Below, in pieces: positions 1-7,082 of a stretch of DNA of 21,910 bases; the first letter of the stretch is position 1, and the number at the start of each line of letters is the position of its first letter. The position numbers and the translations under genes are program-made. The notes below the pieces were generated by a model. That model worked only from the letters and a program-made list of their open reading frames with translations. It had not been told where the DNA came from and made no database searches. This DNA comes from Pseudomonadota bacterium (lineage in GTDB: Bacteria; Pseudomonadota; Gammaproteobacteria; Burkholderiales; Burkholderiaceae_B), in the NCBI GenBank assembly GCA_023387815.1, contig JAEWHK010000076.1, forward strand, positions 1-21,910, in the 5' to 3' direction.

Positions 1-75
1 TTGATACACTCAAGGTACTAAAAATTACTATATTTTATGTGTACATAATTTGGCAACCGTTTATTATATACCGGT

Positions 76-88
76 GCCCGTGCCGGGC
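76..88 (+). other. Small hairpin in the mscL 5' leader
   Basis: GCCCG (76-80) can pair with CGGGC (84-88) around a 3-base loop, directly before the purine-rich ribosome binding site at 91-100. The upstream 1-75 stretch is AT-rich and presumably holds the mscL promoter. No -35/-10 pair with normal spacing could be picked: TTGGCA at 50-55 has no -10 box at 16-18 bp. The hairpin is seen; any role in translation is inference. Confidence 0.3.
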
Positions 89-108
89 GTGGAAAAAAGG
101 ACATAATC

Positions 109-564
109 ATGAGTAAAGGTTTTATAAGCGAATTCAAGGAGTTTGCGATTAAAGGCAACATGATCGACTTGGCAGTTGGTGTGATCATTGGTGCCGCTTT
201 TGGAAAGATCATCGACTCGATAGTGAAAGATGTCATCATGCCTGTCATCAATTTCATCCTCGGCGGATCTGTCGATTTTTCCAATAAATTCATTGTTCTA
301 TCCGAACCCGAAGGCTATACCGGGCCTCATACTTATGAAGCCATGAGCAAGGCAGGTGCCAACCTGCTGGCCTACGGTAATTTCCTCACCATCTTCATCA
401 ATTTCCTCCTGCTGGCCCTGGTTATCTTCCTGCTTGTTAAAGCCGTTGCCCGGGCACGTGCCACGTTTGAGAAAGAGAAAGCAGCAGCGCCGGAAGTCGA
501 TCCAGCCGATGTTGCGCTTTTGCGCGAAATTCGCGATCTGCTTCGCCAGAAACCCACTGTCTGA
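109..564 (+). CDS. mscL: Large-conductance mechanosensitive channel MscL
   Basis: MscL opens a large non-selective pore in the inner membrane when membrane tension rises, releasing solutes during hypo-osmotic shock. The 151-residue product starts with the amphipathic MSKGFISEFKEFAIKGN segment typical of the family. TM1 (about 18-50) contains the DLAVGVIIGAAFGKI pore-lining pattern. A periplasmic loop (about 51-86) and TM2 (about 87-113) follow. The charged cytoplasmic tail ends in a predicted helix (DVALLREIRDLL) that would form the C-terminal bundle. It is slightly longer than the E. coli protein (136 aa), mostly in loop and tail. The ATG at 109 follows a GGAAAAAAGG ribosome binding site at 91-100. 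The gene is monocistronic: a strong terminator follows and the next gene is convergent. Confidence 0.97.
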   Translation: MSKGFISEFKEFAIKGNMIDLAVGVIIGAAFGKIIDSIVKDVIMPVINFILGGSVDFSNKFIVLSEPEGYTGPHTYEAMSKAGANLLAYGNFLTIFINFLLLALVIFLLVKAVARARATFEKEKAAAPEVDPADVALLREIRDLLRQKPTV

Positions 565-611
565 TAGCGGTCCGGCAGCCGCGAACTGCCACCTGCGGCT
601 GCAGTACAGAC

Positions 612-653
612 AAAAAAACAACATCTGTGATGGATTGCAGATGTTGTTTTTTT
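612..653. terminator. Bidirectional rho-independent terminator between mscL and the Nif3-family gene
   Basis: A perfect 16-bp inverted repeat (612-627 against 638-653) encloses a 10-base loop. The outer seven pairs are an A-run on the left and a T-run on the right, so each strand gives a GC-containing stem followed by a U-tract. It lies between two converging genes, mscL (stop at 564) and the Nif3-family gene (stop at 674), as expected for a shared terminator. Confidence 0.93.
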
Positions 654-673
654 ATTGGCTTCGCGAACTGCAG

Positions 674-1459
674 CTACACGGGATTTGGCAGATCCACGAA
701 CTCCACATCCAGCCCGAATTTATCGGCAATGGCCTGACCGAGTGTCTGCACACCATAGCGTTCGGTCGCGTGGTGCCCTGCCCCGATATAGGCCACGCCC
801 GATTCCAGCGCCTGATGATAAACCTGTTCCGACGCCTCGCCGGTCATATACACGTCCACGCCGCGAGCGATGGCTTCCTCGAACATTCCCTGCGCACCTC
901 CGGTGCACCACGCGATGCGTTGCAATGGCTTATCGCTGTTGCTTATAAGCAACGGTGTCCGTCCGAGTCGTTTCGCAATGTGAGCACCCAGGGCAGGCAT
1001 GGTTTGCAGTTCCGGCGGCAGGCGACCTGACCAGATGAGTCCGCCTTCTCCAAAGACCTGCGGTGCCCCGCTGCCATCTTCTGCGCGATCAGGGATCAGG
1101 CCCAGAACCCTTGCCAGCTGAGCGTTATTGCCCCATTCGGGGTGCGCATCCAGCGGTAAATGGTAGCCAATCACGTTCAGGCCGTGCCTGATGGCCAGTT
1201 CCACTCGTCGGAACTTGCTGCCGACAATACAGGGATTCTCGCCTTTCCAGAACCAGCCGTGATGCACCAATACCGCATCGGCCTGCTTTTCTCCTGCAAT
1301 TTCAAGCAGTCTTGCCGAGGCCGTCACACCGGTAATGAGCTTTTTTATTTCGGGCTTACCCTGCAGCTGCAGCCCGTTTGGTGCATAATCTTGAAAGAGG
1401 GCTGGTTTTAGTTGCAGGTCCAGCCAGCCCAGCAAATCCTGTACGAGAATTTTATTCAC
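674..1459 (-). CDS. Nif3-like dinuclear metal centre protein (YbgI/DUF34 family)
   Basis: The family forms toroidal hexamers with a two-metal site in each subunit. Its cellular role is unsettled, and the database name GTP cyclohydrolase I type 2 should not be over-read. The metal ligands expected for the family are visible: the HHG motif at residues 66-67, H100 and D104 in YHLPLDAH, and the C-terminal GAGHHATERYG with H229, H230 and E233. At 261 residues it has the normal length of the short YbgI form. The start is GTG at 1457-1459, preceded by an AGGAAG ribosome binding site 5 bases upstream. In the related lineages I recall, this gene sits beside the HtrA-type protease, as here. It is transcribed away from that protease and towards mscL. 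Confidence 0.9.
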   Translation of the reverse strand: MNKILVQDLLGWLDLQLKPALFQDYAPNGLQLQGKPEIKKLITGVTASARLLEIAGEKQADAVLVHHGWFWKGENPCIVGSKFRRVELAIRHGLNVIGYHLPLDAHPEWGNNAQLARVLGLIPDRAEDGSGAPQVFGEGGLIWSGRLPPELQTMPALGAHIAKRLGRTPLLISNSDKPLQRIAWCTGGAQGMFEEAIARGVDVYMTGEASEQVYHQALESGVAYIGAGHHATERYGVQTLGQAIADKFGLDVEFVDLPNPV

Positions 1460-1470
1460 GACGTCTTCCT

Positions 1471-2622
1471 ATGTATCGTTTTTGGTTACTGTTATCTCAG
1501 GCGGTCACCGTCTGTCTGGCGTTGGTTTTTACCATTACCACCTTGCGTCCAGGCTGGCTTACACCCGGCGGCCAGGATAATGGTCGCGCTGCGCCTGCCG
1601 TTGTTCTGTCTTCGTCAAACGACAGTCTGAGCTTTGCGTCTGCAGTGGCAGTCGCCACGCCCTCTGTGGTGAATATCTACACCACCAAGAGCATCGAATC
1701 GCCCTTCAAGAATCTGCCGGACGTTCCCGCCCTGAAACCTTTTATCAAGGATAACAAGGATCAGAACAGTATGGGGCCCACCAACCTGGGTTCGGGCGTG
1801 ATTGCGTCCGACAAGGGCTACATTCTGACCAATTATCACGTGATTGAAGCGGCAGACTCCATTGAAATCGGCCTGACCGACGGCCGCAAGGCGCCTGCAA
1901 AACTGATAGGCAGCGATCCCGACACCGACCTGGCCGTGCTCAAGGCCGAGCTGCCAGACCTTCCCGTGATTCACTATAACGCCGGCAACACACCGCGTAT
2001 TGGTGATATGGTCCTGGCGATTGGCAACCCATTCGGTGTTGGTCAGACAACAACCATGGGTATTGTATCTGCCCTGGGACGCACCGGGCTTGGCATCAAT
2101 ACCTATGAGAACTTTATTCAGACCGACGCAGCCATTAATCCCGGAAACTCGGGCGGTGCACTGATCAATACACGTGGCGATCTGATTGGTATCAACACGG
2201 CGATTTACACCGAGTCTGCAGATGGCGGCTCACTGGGCATCGGGTTTGCCACGCCGGCCGATACCGCCATGCGAATCATGAATGAAATTATCACAACTGG
2301 CAGTGTGTCGCGCGGCTGGCTGGGTATTGAACCTCAGGATATTACGACCGACCTGGCCAGGGCCTTCAACCTGAAAAATACCAATGGCGTCATCATTGCC
2401 ACGCTGGCCTCTAACGGTCCTGCCGGACAGGCGGGCTTGCTGGTGGGGGACATTTTGCTGTCAGTGAACGGCGAAGATATCTCCGGCACCGATCATTTGC
2501 TCAACAAGATTGCCGAGTTCGCTCCGCAATCAAAAGTCACCTTCAATGTGCTGCGCGGTGGCAAACGCCATGATTTTATTGTGACCCTGGGCAAACGTCC
2601 GCAAGTGACCACGACGAACTGA
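1471..2622 (+). CDS. Membrane-anchored periplasmic serine protease of the HtrA family, single PDZ (DegS/AlgW type)
   Basis: This is a trypsin-like protease anchored in the inner membrane and acting in the periplasm. DegS and AlgW cut the anti-sigma factor RseA/MucA after sensing misfolded outer-membrane proteins. The 383-residue product has an uncleaved N-terminal membrane helix (about 4-25). The protease domain has catalytic H123 (TNYHVIEAADS), D153 (DPDTDLAVLKA) and S227 (INPGNSGGAL), followed by one PDZ domain (about 281-378). A single PDZ plus a membrane anchor favours DegS/AlgW over DegP/DegQ. The chosen ATG begins MYRFWLLLSQ. The frame is open further upstream to a TTG at 1378, but that would put a polar, non-conserved stretch before the anchor and overlap the Nif3 gene. 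No good Shine-Dalgarno sequence precedes the ATG. In many betaproteobacteria a protease of this type lies beside tatABC. Confidence 0.93.
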   Translation: MYRFWLLLSQAVTVCLALVFTITTLRPGWLTPGGQDNGRAAPAVVLSSSNDSLSFASAVAVATPSVVNIYTTKSIESPFKNLPDVPALKPFIKDNKDQNSMGPTNLGSGVIASDKGYILTNYHVIEAADSIEIGLTDGRKAPAKLIGSDPDTDLAVLKAELPDLPVIHYNAGNTPRIGDMVLAIGNPFGVGQTTTMGIVSALGRTGLGINTYENFIQTDAAINPGNSGGALINTRGDLIGINTAIYTESADGGSLGIGFATPADTAMRIMNEIITTGSVSRGWLGIEPQDITTDLARAFNLKNTNGVIIATLASNGPAGQAGLLVGDILLSVNGEDISGTDHLLNKIAEFAPQSKVTFNVLRGGKRHDFIVTLGKRPQVTTTN

Positions 2623-2660
2623 TTTCAACTGTAATTGAATGGCTGGGGACTGGCAGAGTC

Positions 2661-2724
2661 TGGGATATCGAGAGCCTGAGATATCGAGAGCCTGAGATAT
2701 CGTGATTTTGAGATATCGCTGACC
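2661..2724. repeat. Four tandem copies of a 16-bp repeat with a GATATC core
   Basis: Units start at 2661, 2677, 2693 and 2709. Each begins TGRGATATCG; the first two continue AGAGCC and the last two diverge. GATATC is itself palindromic, so a 6-bp palindrome recurs every 16 bp. A degenerate AATATC at about 2729-2734 may be a decayed further copy. The repeat lies just downstream of the protease stop codon and outside any coding sequence. Confidence 0.85.
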
Positions 2725-2806
2725 CCCGGAATATCAACAACGGACAAAAGCCGCTGCTGACTGTGAGAAATCAGGAGCGCGCTGCGGCCCTCTTCCCGCC
2801 GCGCCC

Positions 2807-2834
2807 GGCCTTTTTTGATTGGCCTATTTTGATC
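2807..2834. repeat. Two tandem copies of a 14-bp repeat
   Basis: GGCCTTTTTTGATT (2807-2820) is followed at once by GGCCTATTTTGATC (2821-2834), with two mismatches. It sits between the 16-bp repeat array and the pyrimidine-rich repeats and suggests local slippage or duplication. Confidence 0.7.
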
Positions 2835-2889
2835 TGTCTTTTCGATCGCCCTTTCTCTATCTGTCTTATCGACCTGTCTTTGCGACCGC
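2834..2889. repeat. Degenerate pyrimidine-rich repeats of the CTGTCTTxxCGAyC type
   Basis: Three related units are visible at 2834-2849 (CTGTCTTTTCGATCGC), 2861-2874 (CTGTCTTATCGACC) and 2874-2889 (CTGTCTTTGCGACCGC). They lie just beyond the tatC stop codon. Spacing between units is uneven (27 and 13 bp), so this is an imperfect array. Confidence 0.6.
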
Positions 2890-2899
2890 TATTCTCAAT

Positions 2900-3685
2900 C
2901 TACTCCTGCTCTTCCTCGCGTTCAAGCTTTTTGACTTTGACGAATTTTGCTGCGAACAGGCCAAGTTCGAACAGCAGGCACAAAGGAATGGCCAGCAGAA
3001 GCTGGGACATGACATCGGGCGGCGTCACGATGGCAGCCACCACGAACGCTCCAACAATCACATAGCCACGCATTGCCTTAAGTTTTTCCACTGCAATCAC
3101 GCCGGTACTGACCAGAACAACCACAACGATAGGCACCTCGAAGGTCACACCAAATGCCAGGAACATGGTCATTACAAAGCCCAGATAGGCTTCGATATCC
3201 GGCGCAAAATTGATAGACTCGGGCGAGACCATGGCGATGAAATGAAAAATGGTATGGAAGACGATGTAATAGCAGAACGCCATGCCAAAGAAAAACAGCA
3301 AGGTGCTGGAAACCACCAGAGGCATGGCCAGCTGTTTTTCGTGACGATACAGACCCGGTGCAATAAAGGCCCAGGCCTGATACAGCACGTAGGGCAGACC
3401 GATCATAAAGGCCAGCAGCAGCGTGACCTTTAGCGGCACCAGAAACGGCGTGATAACACCGGTGGCAATCATGCGGTTACCTGCTGGCAGGGATTCGATC
3501 ATGGGCCGCGCAACGAAGTCGTAGACGGCGCCGGTACCGGGGTAAATACACAGAATCGCAAAAATCGCGATGACCGCCAGCAGCGCCTTGATCAGGCGCG
3601 AGCGCAGTTCTATCAGATGGGAGAAAAAGCTGTCTTCTGGCAGACTTTCCTGCGAATCATCGGGGGGAAGAATGGGATTGGCCAT
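2900..3685 (-). CDS. tatC: Sec-independent protein translocase subunit TatC
   Basis: TatC is the multi-spanning receptor of the twin-arginine translocase. With TatB it binds the RR signal peptides of folded, often cofactor-containing precursors. The 261-residue protein shows the N-terminal cytoplasmic HLIELRSRL motif (23-31), about six hydrophobic segments, the conserved glutamate in TFEVP (E183) and the TPPDVMSQ motif (221-228) before the last helix. It ends in a charged tail (KKLEREEEQE). Its ATG overlaps the tatB stop codon by one base (TGATG), so the two are translationally coupled. It is the last gene of the long leftward operon. Confidence 0.97.
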   Translation of the reverse strand: MANPILPPDDSQESLPEDSFFSHLIELRSRLIKALLAVIAIFAILCIYPGTGAVYDFVARPMIESLPAGNRMIATGVITPFLVPLKVTLLLAFMIGLPYVLYQAWAFIAPGLYRHEKQLAMPLVVSSTLLFFFGMAFCYYIVFHTIFHFIAMVSPESINFAPDIEAYLGFVMTMFLAFGVTFEVPIVVVVLVSTGVIAVEKLKAMRGYVIVGAFVVAAIVTPPDVMSQLLLAIPLCLLFELGLFAAKFVKVKKLEREEEQE

Positions 3686-4317
3686 CAGGAATGCGTATCG
3701 GATCGGGTAGCAGCAGGTGTGTCCGGTGCCGCGGTGTCCGGCTTATTGCGCAGAGTCTCGCTATCAGGCCGGATGTCATTGTCGGACCGGATTTCGTTGT
3801 TTTGCGAAGTGTCAGTCTGGGCAAGCGTTGCAGGTTTATCAGCCGATCGGGGTGCACTCACCGCATCCTGTGCATGGCTCTTGTCCATGGCGATCTCGTC
3901 CGCGACCTGTGGTTCATCAACAGACGATTCGTTAACGGATGGCTCTTTAACAGCGGATTGATTTACCGCTGTTTCGTCCACAGCTTCATTCCTTCCTGTT
4001 ACGCTGTCCCGCAGCGAATCTCCGGTTTTGAGCAGGTCATCACGAAGCGAGTTGACAGGATTGCGCAAGGCGCTGGCGGTATCTTCCACCGATGATTTGA
4101 CATTGCTGACAGCTGACTGCATTTCCTCGCGAATTTTTGCGATTTCCTGAATATCCATTTCGCGCTGGATATCACTTTTGACATCACTGACATAGCGCTG
4201 CGCGCGACCTACCAGGTGGCCCAGCGTGCGGGCAACCGTAGGCAGGCGCTCGGGGCCGATAACAATCAGCCCGACGATACCAATAATGAACAGCTCACCG
4301 AAACTCAAACCAAACAT
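3685..4317 (-). CDS. tatB: Sec-independent protein translocase subunit TatB
   Basis: TatB forms the substrate-receptor complex with TatC in the inner membrane. The product has the classic start MFGLSFGEL, one membrane helix (about 6-21) and the GPERLPTVARTLG hinge and amphipathic helix (21-34). A long acidic, polar cytoplasmic tail follows. At 210 residues it is longer than E. coli TatB (171), and the extra length is low-complexity tail. Residues 112-141 contain a valine-led five-residue repeat. It follows tatA by 70 bp and overlaps tatC by one base. The ribosome binding site is weak (GAAAAG). Identification as TatB rather than a second TatA rests on the GPERLP motif, length and gene order. 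Confidence 0.95.
   Translation of the reverse strand: MFGLSFGELFIIGIVGLIVIGPERLPTVARTLGHLVGRAQRYVSDVKSDIQREMDIQEIAKIREEMQSAVSNVKSSVEDTASALRNPVNSLRDDLLKTGDSLRDSVTGRNEAVDETAVNQSAVKEPSVNESSVDEPQVADEIAMDKSHAQDAVSAPRSADKPATLAQTDTSQNNEIRSDNDIRPDSETLRNKPDTAAPDTPAATRSDTHS
3898..3984 (-). repeat. 15-bp minisatellite inside tatB encoding a pentapeptide repeat
   Basis: Valines recur at exact five-residue spacing at TatB residues 113, 118, 123, 128, 133 and 138, in a pattern [AS]-V-[DNK]-[EQ]-[TSP] (VDETA, VNQSA, VKEPS, VNESS, VDEPQ). The DNA shows the matching 15-bp period. It lies in the disordered tail, so copy number could change without shifting the frame. Confidence 0.75.
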
Positions 4318-4387
4318 GCTTGCAACTTTTCAAGTAGAACGGCCGGGTCGGCATAAGGAATACATACCACCCGCCGGTTCGTCGCGC

Positions 4388-4666
4388 TTACTCGGATTTT
4401 TCGCGAGCCTGTACGTCAATAGCGTCAGAATCGGGACGAACGGCCGTGTCGGGACGGGTTGGCGCGGGTGTGTCAGACACCTTGCGATTGAGCGGATCCT
4501 GCGCGCGCGTGGCATCGGCTTCGTCGTTGGCCTCTTTGACGCCTTTTTTGAAACCTTTGACTGCACCACCCAGATCTTCGCCGACGTTGCGCAATTTCTT
4601 GGTACCAAAAATGAGGGCAACAATGACCAGTACGATCAACCAGTGCCAGATACTCAGACTGCCCAT
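4388..4666 (-). CDS. tatA: Sec-independent protein translocase subunit TatA
   Basis: TatA oligomerises at the TatBC receptor to let folded proteins across the inner membrane. The 92-residue product has the MGSLSIWHWLIVLVIVALIFG membrane helix, the FGTKKL hinge (about 20-25), then an amphipathic helix (LRNVGEDLGGAVKGFKKG) and a polar, proline-containing tail. The ATG follows a clear AGGAG ribosome binding site about 7 bases upstream. It lies 112 bp downstream of hisE and starts the tatABC group, possibly from its own promoter in that gap. Confidence 0.96.
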   Translation of the reverse strand: MGSLSIWHWLIVLVIVALIFGTKKLRNVGEDLGGAVKGFKKGVKEANDEADATRAQDPLNRKVSDTPAPTRPDTAVRPDSDAIDVQAREKSE

Positions 4667-4702
4667 GTTTTACTCCTGAAAACAGATTGCGTGAATACGC
4701 AT

Positions 4703-4711
4703 ACTATACCA
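4703..4711 (-). promoter_or_regulatory. Candidate extended -10 promoter for tatABC
   Basis: On the minus strand the hisE-tatA gap contains TGGTATAGT, an extended -10 (TGn plus a 5/6 match to TATAAT). It lies about 37-45 bp before the tatA ATG and would give a leader of roughly 30 bases carrying the AGGAG site. A TTGAAT box at 4723-4728 is only 14 bp away, too close for a good -35, so the promoter would rely on the extended -10. It could give tatABC expression independent of the his genes. Confidence 0.4.
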
Positions 4712-4778
4712 ATTAATGAACGATTCAATAGGGAAATATCATGAAGTGCCGATGTTACAAAATCGCCTTCGTGACTGA

Positions 4779-5138
4779 TCAATCCTTCTGACTGCGTGCA
4801 GCTTTTTCCTGCAGGCCAGACAGCCCTTCGCGGCGCGCCAGTTCTTCCAGTACAGCCTCGGGCCGCAGGCCATAATGTGTGAGTGTCACCAGGCAGTGAA
4901 ACCAGAGATCGGCGGTTTCCGACACGATTCTGTCTGCCTGTCCATCCTTGGCTGCCATGACCAGTTCGGTGGCCTCTTCGCCAATTTTTTTAAGAAAGGC
5001 ATCCGGCCCGCGAGCCAGCAGTTTTGCCGTGTAGGACGATTGCGGATCACCGCCGGCCTGCGGCGTGCGCGTTTCAAGCACATCGGCCAGCCGACTCAGA
5101 ATGGTGGCAGTGACATCTGCAGACGTGGTTTGTGTCAT
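4779..5138 (-). CDS. hisE: Phosphoribosyl-ATP pyrophosphatase HisE
   Basis: HisE hydrolyses phosphoribosyl-ATP to phosphoribosyl-AMP and pyrophosphate, the second step of histidine synthesis, in the cytosol. The all-alpha MazG-like fold is recognised by KKIGEEATELVMAAK (metal-binding EEATE at residues 54-58) and SETADLWFHCLVTL. The frame is open upstream to a possible start at 5186. I chose the ATG at 5138 (MTQTTSADV, 119 aa), because it overlaps the hisI stop as ATGA and gives a normal family length. HisI and HisE are separate proteins here, not the HisIE fusion of enterobacteria. Confidence 0.95.
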   Translation of the reverse strand: MTQTTSADVTATILSRLADVLETRTPQAGGDPQSSYTAKLLARGPDAFLKKIGEEATELVMAAKDGQADRIVSETADLWFHCLVTLTHYGLRPEAVLEELARREGLSGLQEKAARSQKD

Positions 5139-5533
5139 TTGTACATGGTCTCCGGGTCTTTCAGCACGGGATCGGTGACTTTCCACTCGCGCGTCTCGTC
5201 CTTTGGCTGTCCCGTGAGTTCACGAAAAAAGCAGCTTTCCCTGCCGGTGTGGCAGGCGACCCCACCCTGCTGCCTGACGGTCAGCAGAATCACGTCACCA
5301 TCACAATCGAGCCGAAGGGAGCTGACCTGCTGGGTATTGCCGGATTCCTCGCCCTTGCGCCAGAGTTTCTGCCGGGACCGTGACCAGTAGACCGCCCTGC
5401 CCGTGTCTGCCGTTTCCTGCAGGGATTCGCGGTTCATCCATGCCACCATCAGAATGCGATGGCTATCCTGATCCTGCGCAATGGCCGGGATCAGCCCGTC
5501 TGCATCAAATCTGACTTCGTCTATCCAGTTCAT
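5135..5533 (-). CDS. hisI: Phosphoribosyl-AMP cyclohydrolase HisI
   Basis: HisI opens the adenine ring of phosphoribosyl-AMP, the third step of the pathway, as a zinc- and magnesium-dependent dimer. Family motifs are AWMNRES (31-37), YWSRSRQKLWRKGEESGN (49-66), DCDGD (76-80, metal ligands including C77) and CHTGRESCF (94-102, with C94 and C101 as zinc ligands). The 132-residue length is normal for a stand-alone HisI. It overlaps hisF by four bases (ATGA at 5530-5533) and hisE by four (5135-5138), indicating tight translational coupling. Confidence 0.97.
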   Translation of the reverse strand: MNWIDEVRFDADGLIPAIAQDQDSHRILMVAWMNRESLQETADTGRAVYWSRSRQKLWRKGEESGNTQQVSSLRLDCDGDVILLTVRQQGGVACHTGRESCFFRELTGQPKDETREWKVTDPVLKDPETMYK

Positions 5534-6333
5534 GGTGTGTTCCTGACCTGTATGCCCTGTTCAGCCATATATGCCTTGGCCTGCGCAATGCTGTAATCAC
5601 CGTAGTGAAAAATACTGGCAGCCAGCACCGCGCTGGCCCTGCCCTCATTGACCCCATCGCACAAATGCTGCAGATTGCCGACGCCACCCGATGCGATGAC
5701 CGGTACGGCAACCGCATCAGAAATGGTACGCGTCAGCTGCAGATCAAAGCCCGACTGGGTGCCGTCCTGATCCATGCTGGTAATCAGCAGCTCGCCGGCG
5801 CCGTAACGCGCCATGCGAACAGCCCAGGCCACCGCGTCAATGCCGGTAGGCTTGCGCCCGCCGTGGGTAAAGACTTCCCAGCGTAGCGGTTCACCCGGGG
5901 CAGACACGCGTCGCGCATCCACCGCGACCACAATGCACTGAGAGCCATAGTAATCTGCACAAGCACGCACCAGCTCCGGTTCATTGACCGCTGCACTGTT
6001 GATGGACACCTTGTCGGCACCCGCATTCAACAGGCGCTGCACATCAGGCAAAGCGCGCACGCCCCCACCCACCGTCAGCGGAATGAACACTTCAGAGGCG
6101 ACCTGCTCAATCATCGACAGGGTCAGATCCTTGCCATCGCTGGTCGCCGTAATATCCAGGAATGTGAGTTCATCTGCCCCCTGCTCATTGTAGCGACGGG
6201 CGATTTCAACAGGATCACCAGCATCACGCAACTGTACGAAGTTGACGCCTTTGACTACGCGCCCCGCAGTCACGTCCAGGCAGGGTATGACGCGTGTCGT
6301 CAGGCTATGGCCGGGCGCAGTGGCTTGCGTCAC
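5530..6333 (-). CDS. hisF: Imidazole glycerol phosphate synthase, cyclase subunit HisF
   Basis: HisF is the (beta/alpha)8 cyclase that uses ammonia delivered by HisH to turn PRFAR into imidazole glycerol phosphate and AICAR. The catalytic aspartates are D20 (VIPCLDV) and D139 (VAVDARR). Phosphate-binding loops are VGGGVR (88-93) and IASGGVGN near the C-terminus. The 267-residue product starts at GTG (6331-6333). That start overlaps the hisA stop as GTGA, the same arrangement as the ATGA junctions downstream, which supports it over any later start. Its glutaminase partner hisH lies two genes upstream. Confidence 0.96.
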   Translation of the reverse strand: MTQATAPGHSLTTRVIPCLDVTAGRVVKGVNFVQLRDAGDPVEIARRYNEQGADELTFLDITATSDGKDLTLSMIEQVASEVFIPLTVGGGVRALPDVQRLLNAGADKVSINSAAVNEPELVRACADYYGSQCIVVAVDARRVSAPGEPLRWEVFTHGGRKPTGIDAVAWAVRMARYGAGELLITSMDQDGTQSGFDLQLTRTISDAVAVPVIASGGVGNLQHLCDGVNEGRASAVLAASIFHYGDYSIAQAKAYMAEQGIQVRNTP

Positions 6334-7082
6334 TCCTCGTCATCCCCGTTAAGCTCATCAGCGAGATCCTGAGCCGACTGGAAATCCAGCGTGCCTTCGT
6401 AAATGCTGCGACCCAGGATGACGCCTTCGACGCCTTCCTGTTCGACTTCGCACAGGGCCTCGATATCCTTGAGGTCCGTCACGCCGCCCGAGGCAATCAC
6501 CGGAATGCGCACGTGCTGGGCAAGCCGCACGGTGGCTTCGATGTTCACCCCTGTCAGCATGCCATCGCGACCAATATCGGTGTAGATGATGGATTCCACG
6601 CCGTAGTCTTCAAACTTGCGGCCCAGATCAAGCACATCATGTTTGGTGAGTTTGCTCCAGCCATCGGTGGCGACCTTGCCATCCTTGGCGTCCAGACCCA
6701 CGATGATATTACCGGGGAAGGCGCTGCAGGCGTCCTGCAAAAAGCCGGGATCCTTGACCGCCGCAGTACCGATAATGATGTATTCGATACCAAAATCCAG
6801 GTAGCGTTCAATGGTATCCAGATCGCGAATGCCGCCGCCGATCTGCACAGGAATGTCTTCACCCACGGCGCGCACAATGGCTTTGATCACGTCTTCATTT
6901 TTGGGCTTCCCAGCAACGGCACCGTTAAGGTCAACCAGATGCAGGCGCCTGGCGCCCTGGTCATACCACTGTTCCGCTACGGTAACGGGATCTTCGGAAA
7001 AAATGGTGGCATCCTGCAGGTCTCCCTGGCGCAGGCGTACACAGCGTCCGTCTTTCAAATCAATGGCTGGTATGAGCAGCAT
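6330..7082 (-). CDS. hisA: Phosphoribosylformimino-5-aminoimidazole carboxamide ribotide isomerase HisA
   Basis: HisA isomerises ProFAR to PRFAR by an Amadori rearrangement. It is a (beta/alpha)8 barrel with twofold internal symmetry related to HisF. The catalytic D8 (LIPAIDLKDG) and D131 (VGLDAKDG), and the GGGIR (82-86) and SGGV phosphate loops, are visible. The length of 250 residues is normal. The leader before the ATG is strikingly AT-rich with no evident Shine-Dalgarno sequence. It follows hisH by 88 bp, the largest gap among the his genes here. Confidence 0.96.
   Translation of the reverse strand: MLLIPAIDLKDGRCVRLRQGDLQDATIFSEDPVTVAEQWYDQGARRLHLVDLNGAVAGKPKNEDVIKAIVRAVGEDIPVQIGGGIRDLDTIERYLDFGIEYIIIGTAAVKDPGFLQDACSAFPGNIIVGLDAKDGKVATDGWSKLTKHDVLDLGRKFEDYGVESIIYTDIGRDGMLTGVNIEATVRLAQHVRIPVIASGGVTDLKDIEALCEVEQEGVEGVILGRSIYEGTLDFQSAQDLADELNGDDEE

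Larger units (their letters stand above)
2623..2899. other. Convergent intergenic region made largely of short direct repeats
   Basis: This 277-bp gap separates the protease gene (stop at 2622) from tatC (stop at 2900). No gene was recognised. It contains a four-unit 16-bp tandem repeat, a two-unit 14-bp repeat and a pyrimidine-rich family of CTGTCTT-type repeats. A GC-rich stretch at 2778-2810 followed by six T residues could act as a + strand terminator, but I could not draw one clean hairpin there. Confidence 0.6.

Noticed and set aside
50..70. TTGGCA followed by TATATA as the mscL promoter
   Set aside because: The boxes are only about 9 bp apart, too close for sigma-70 recognition.
1378..1470. 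31-codon upstream extension of the DegS-like protease
   Set aside because: It would start at a TTG within the Nif3-family gene and place polar residues before the membrane anchor.
4740..4778. Imperfect hairpin after hisE as a his terminator
   Set aside because: The stem is broken by an uneven internal loop and no T-tract follows on the minus strand.
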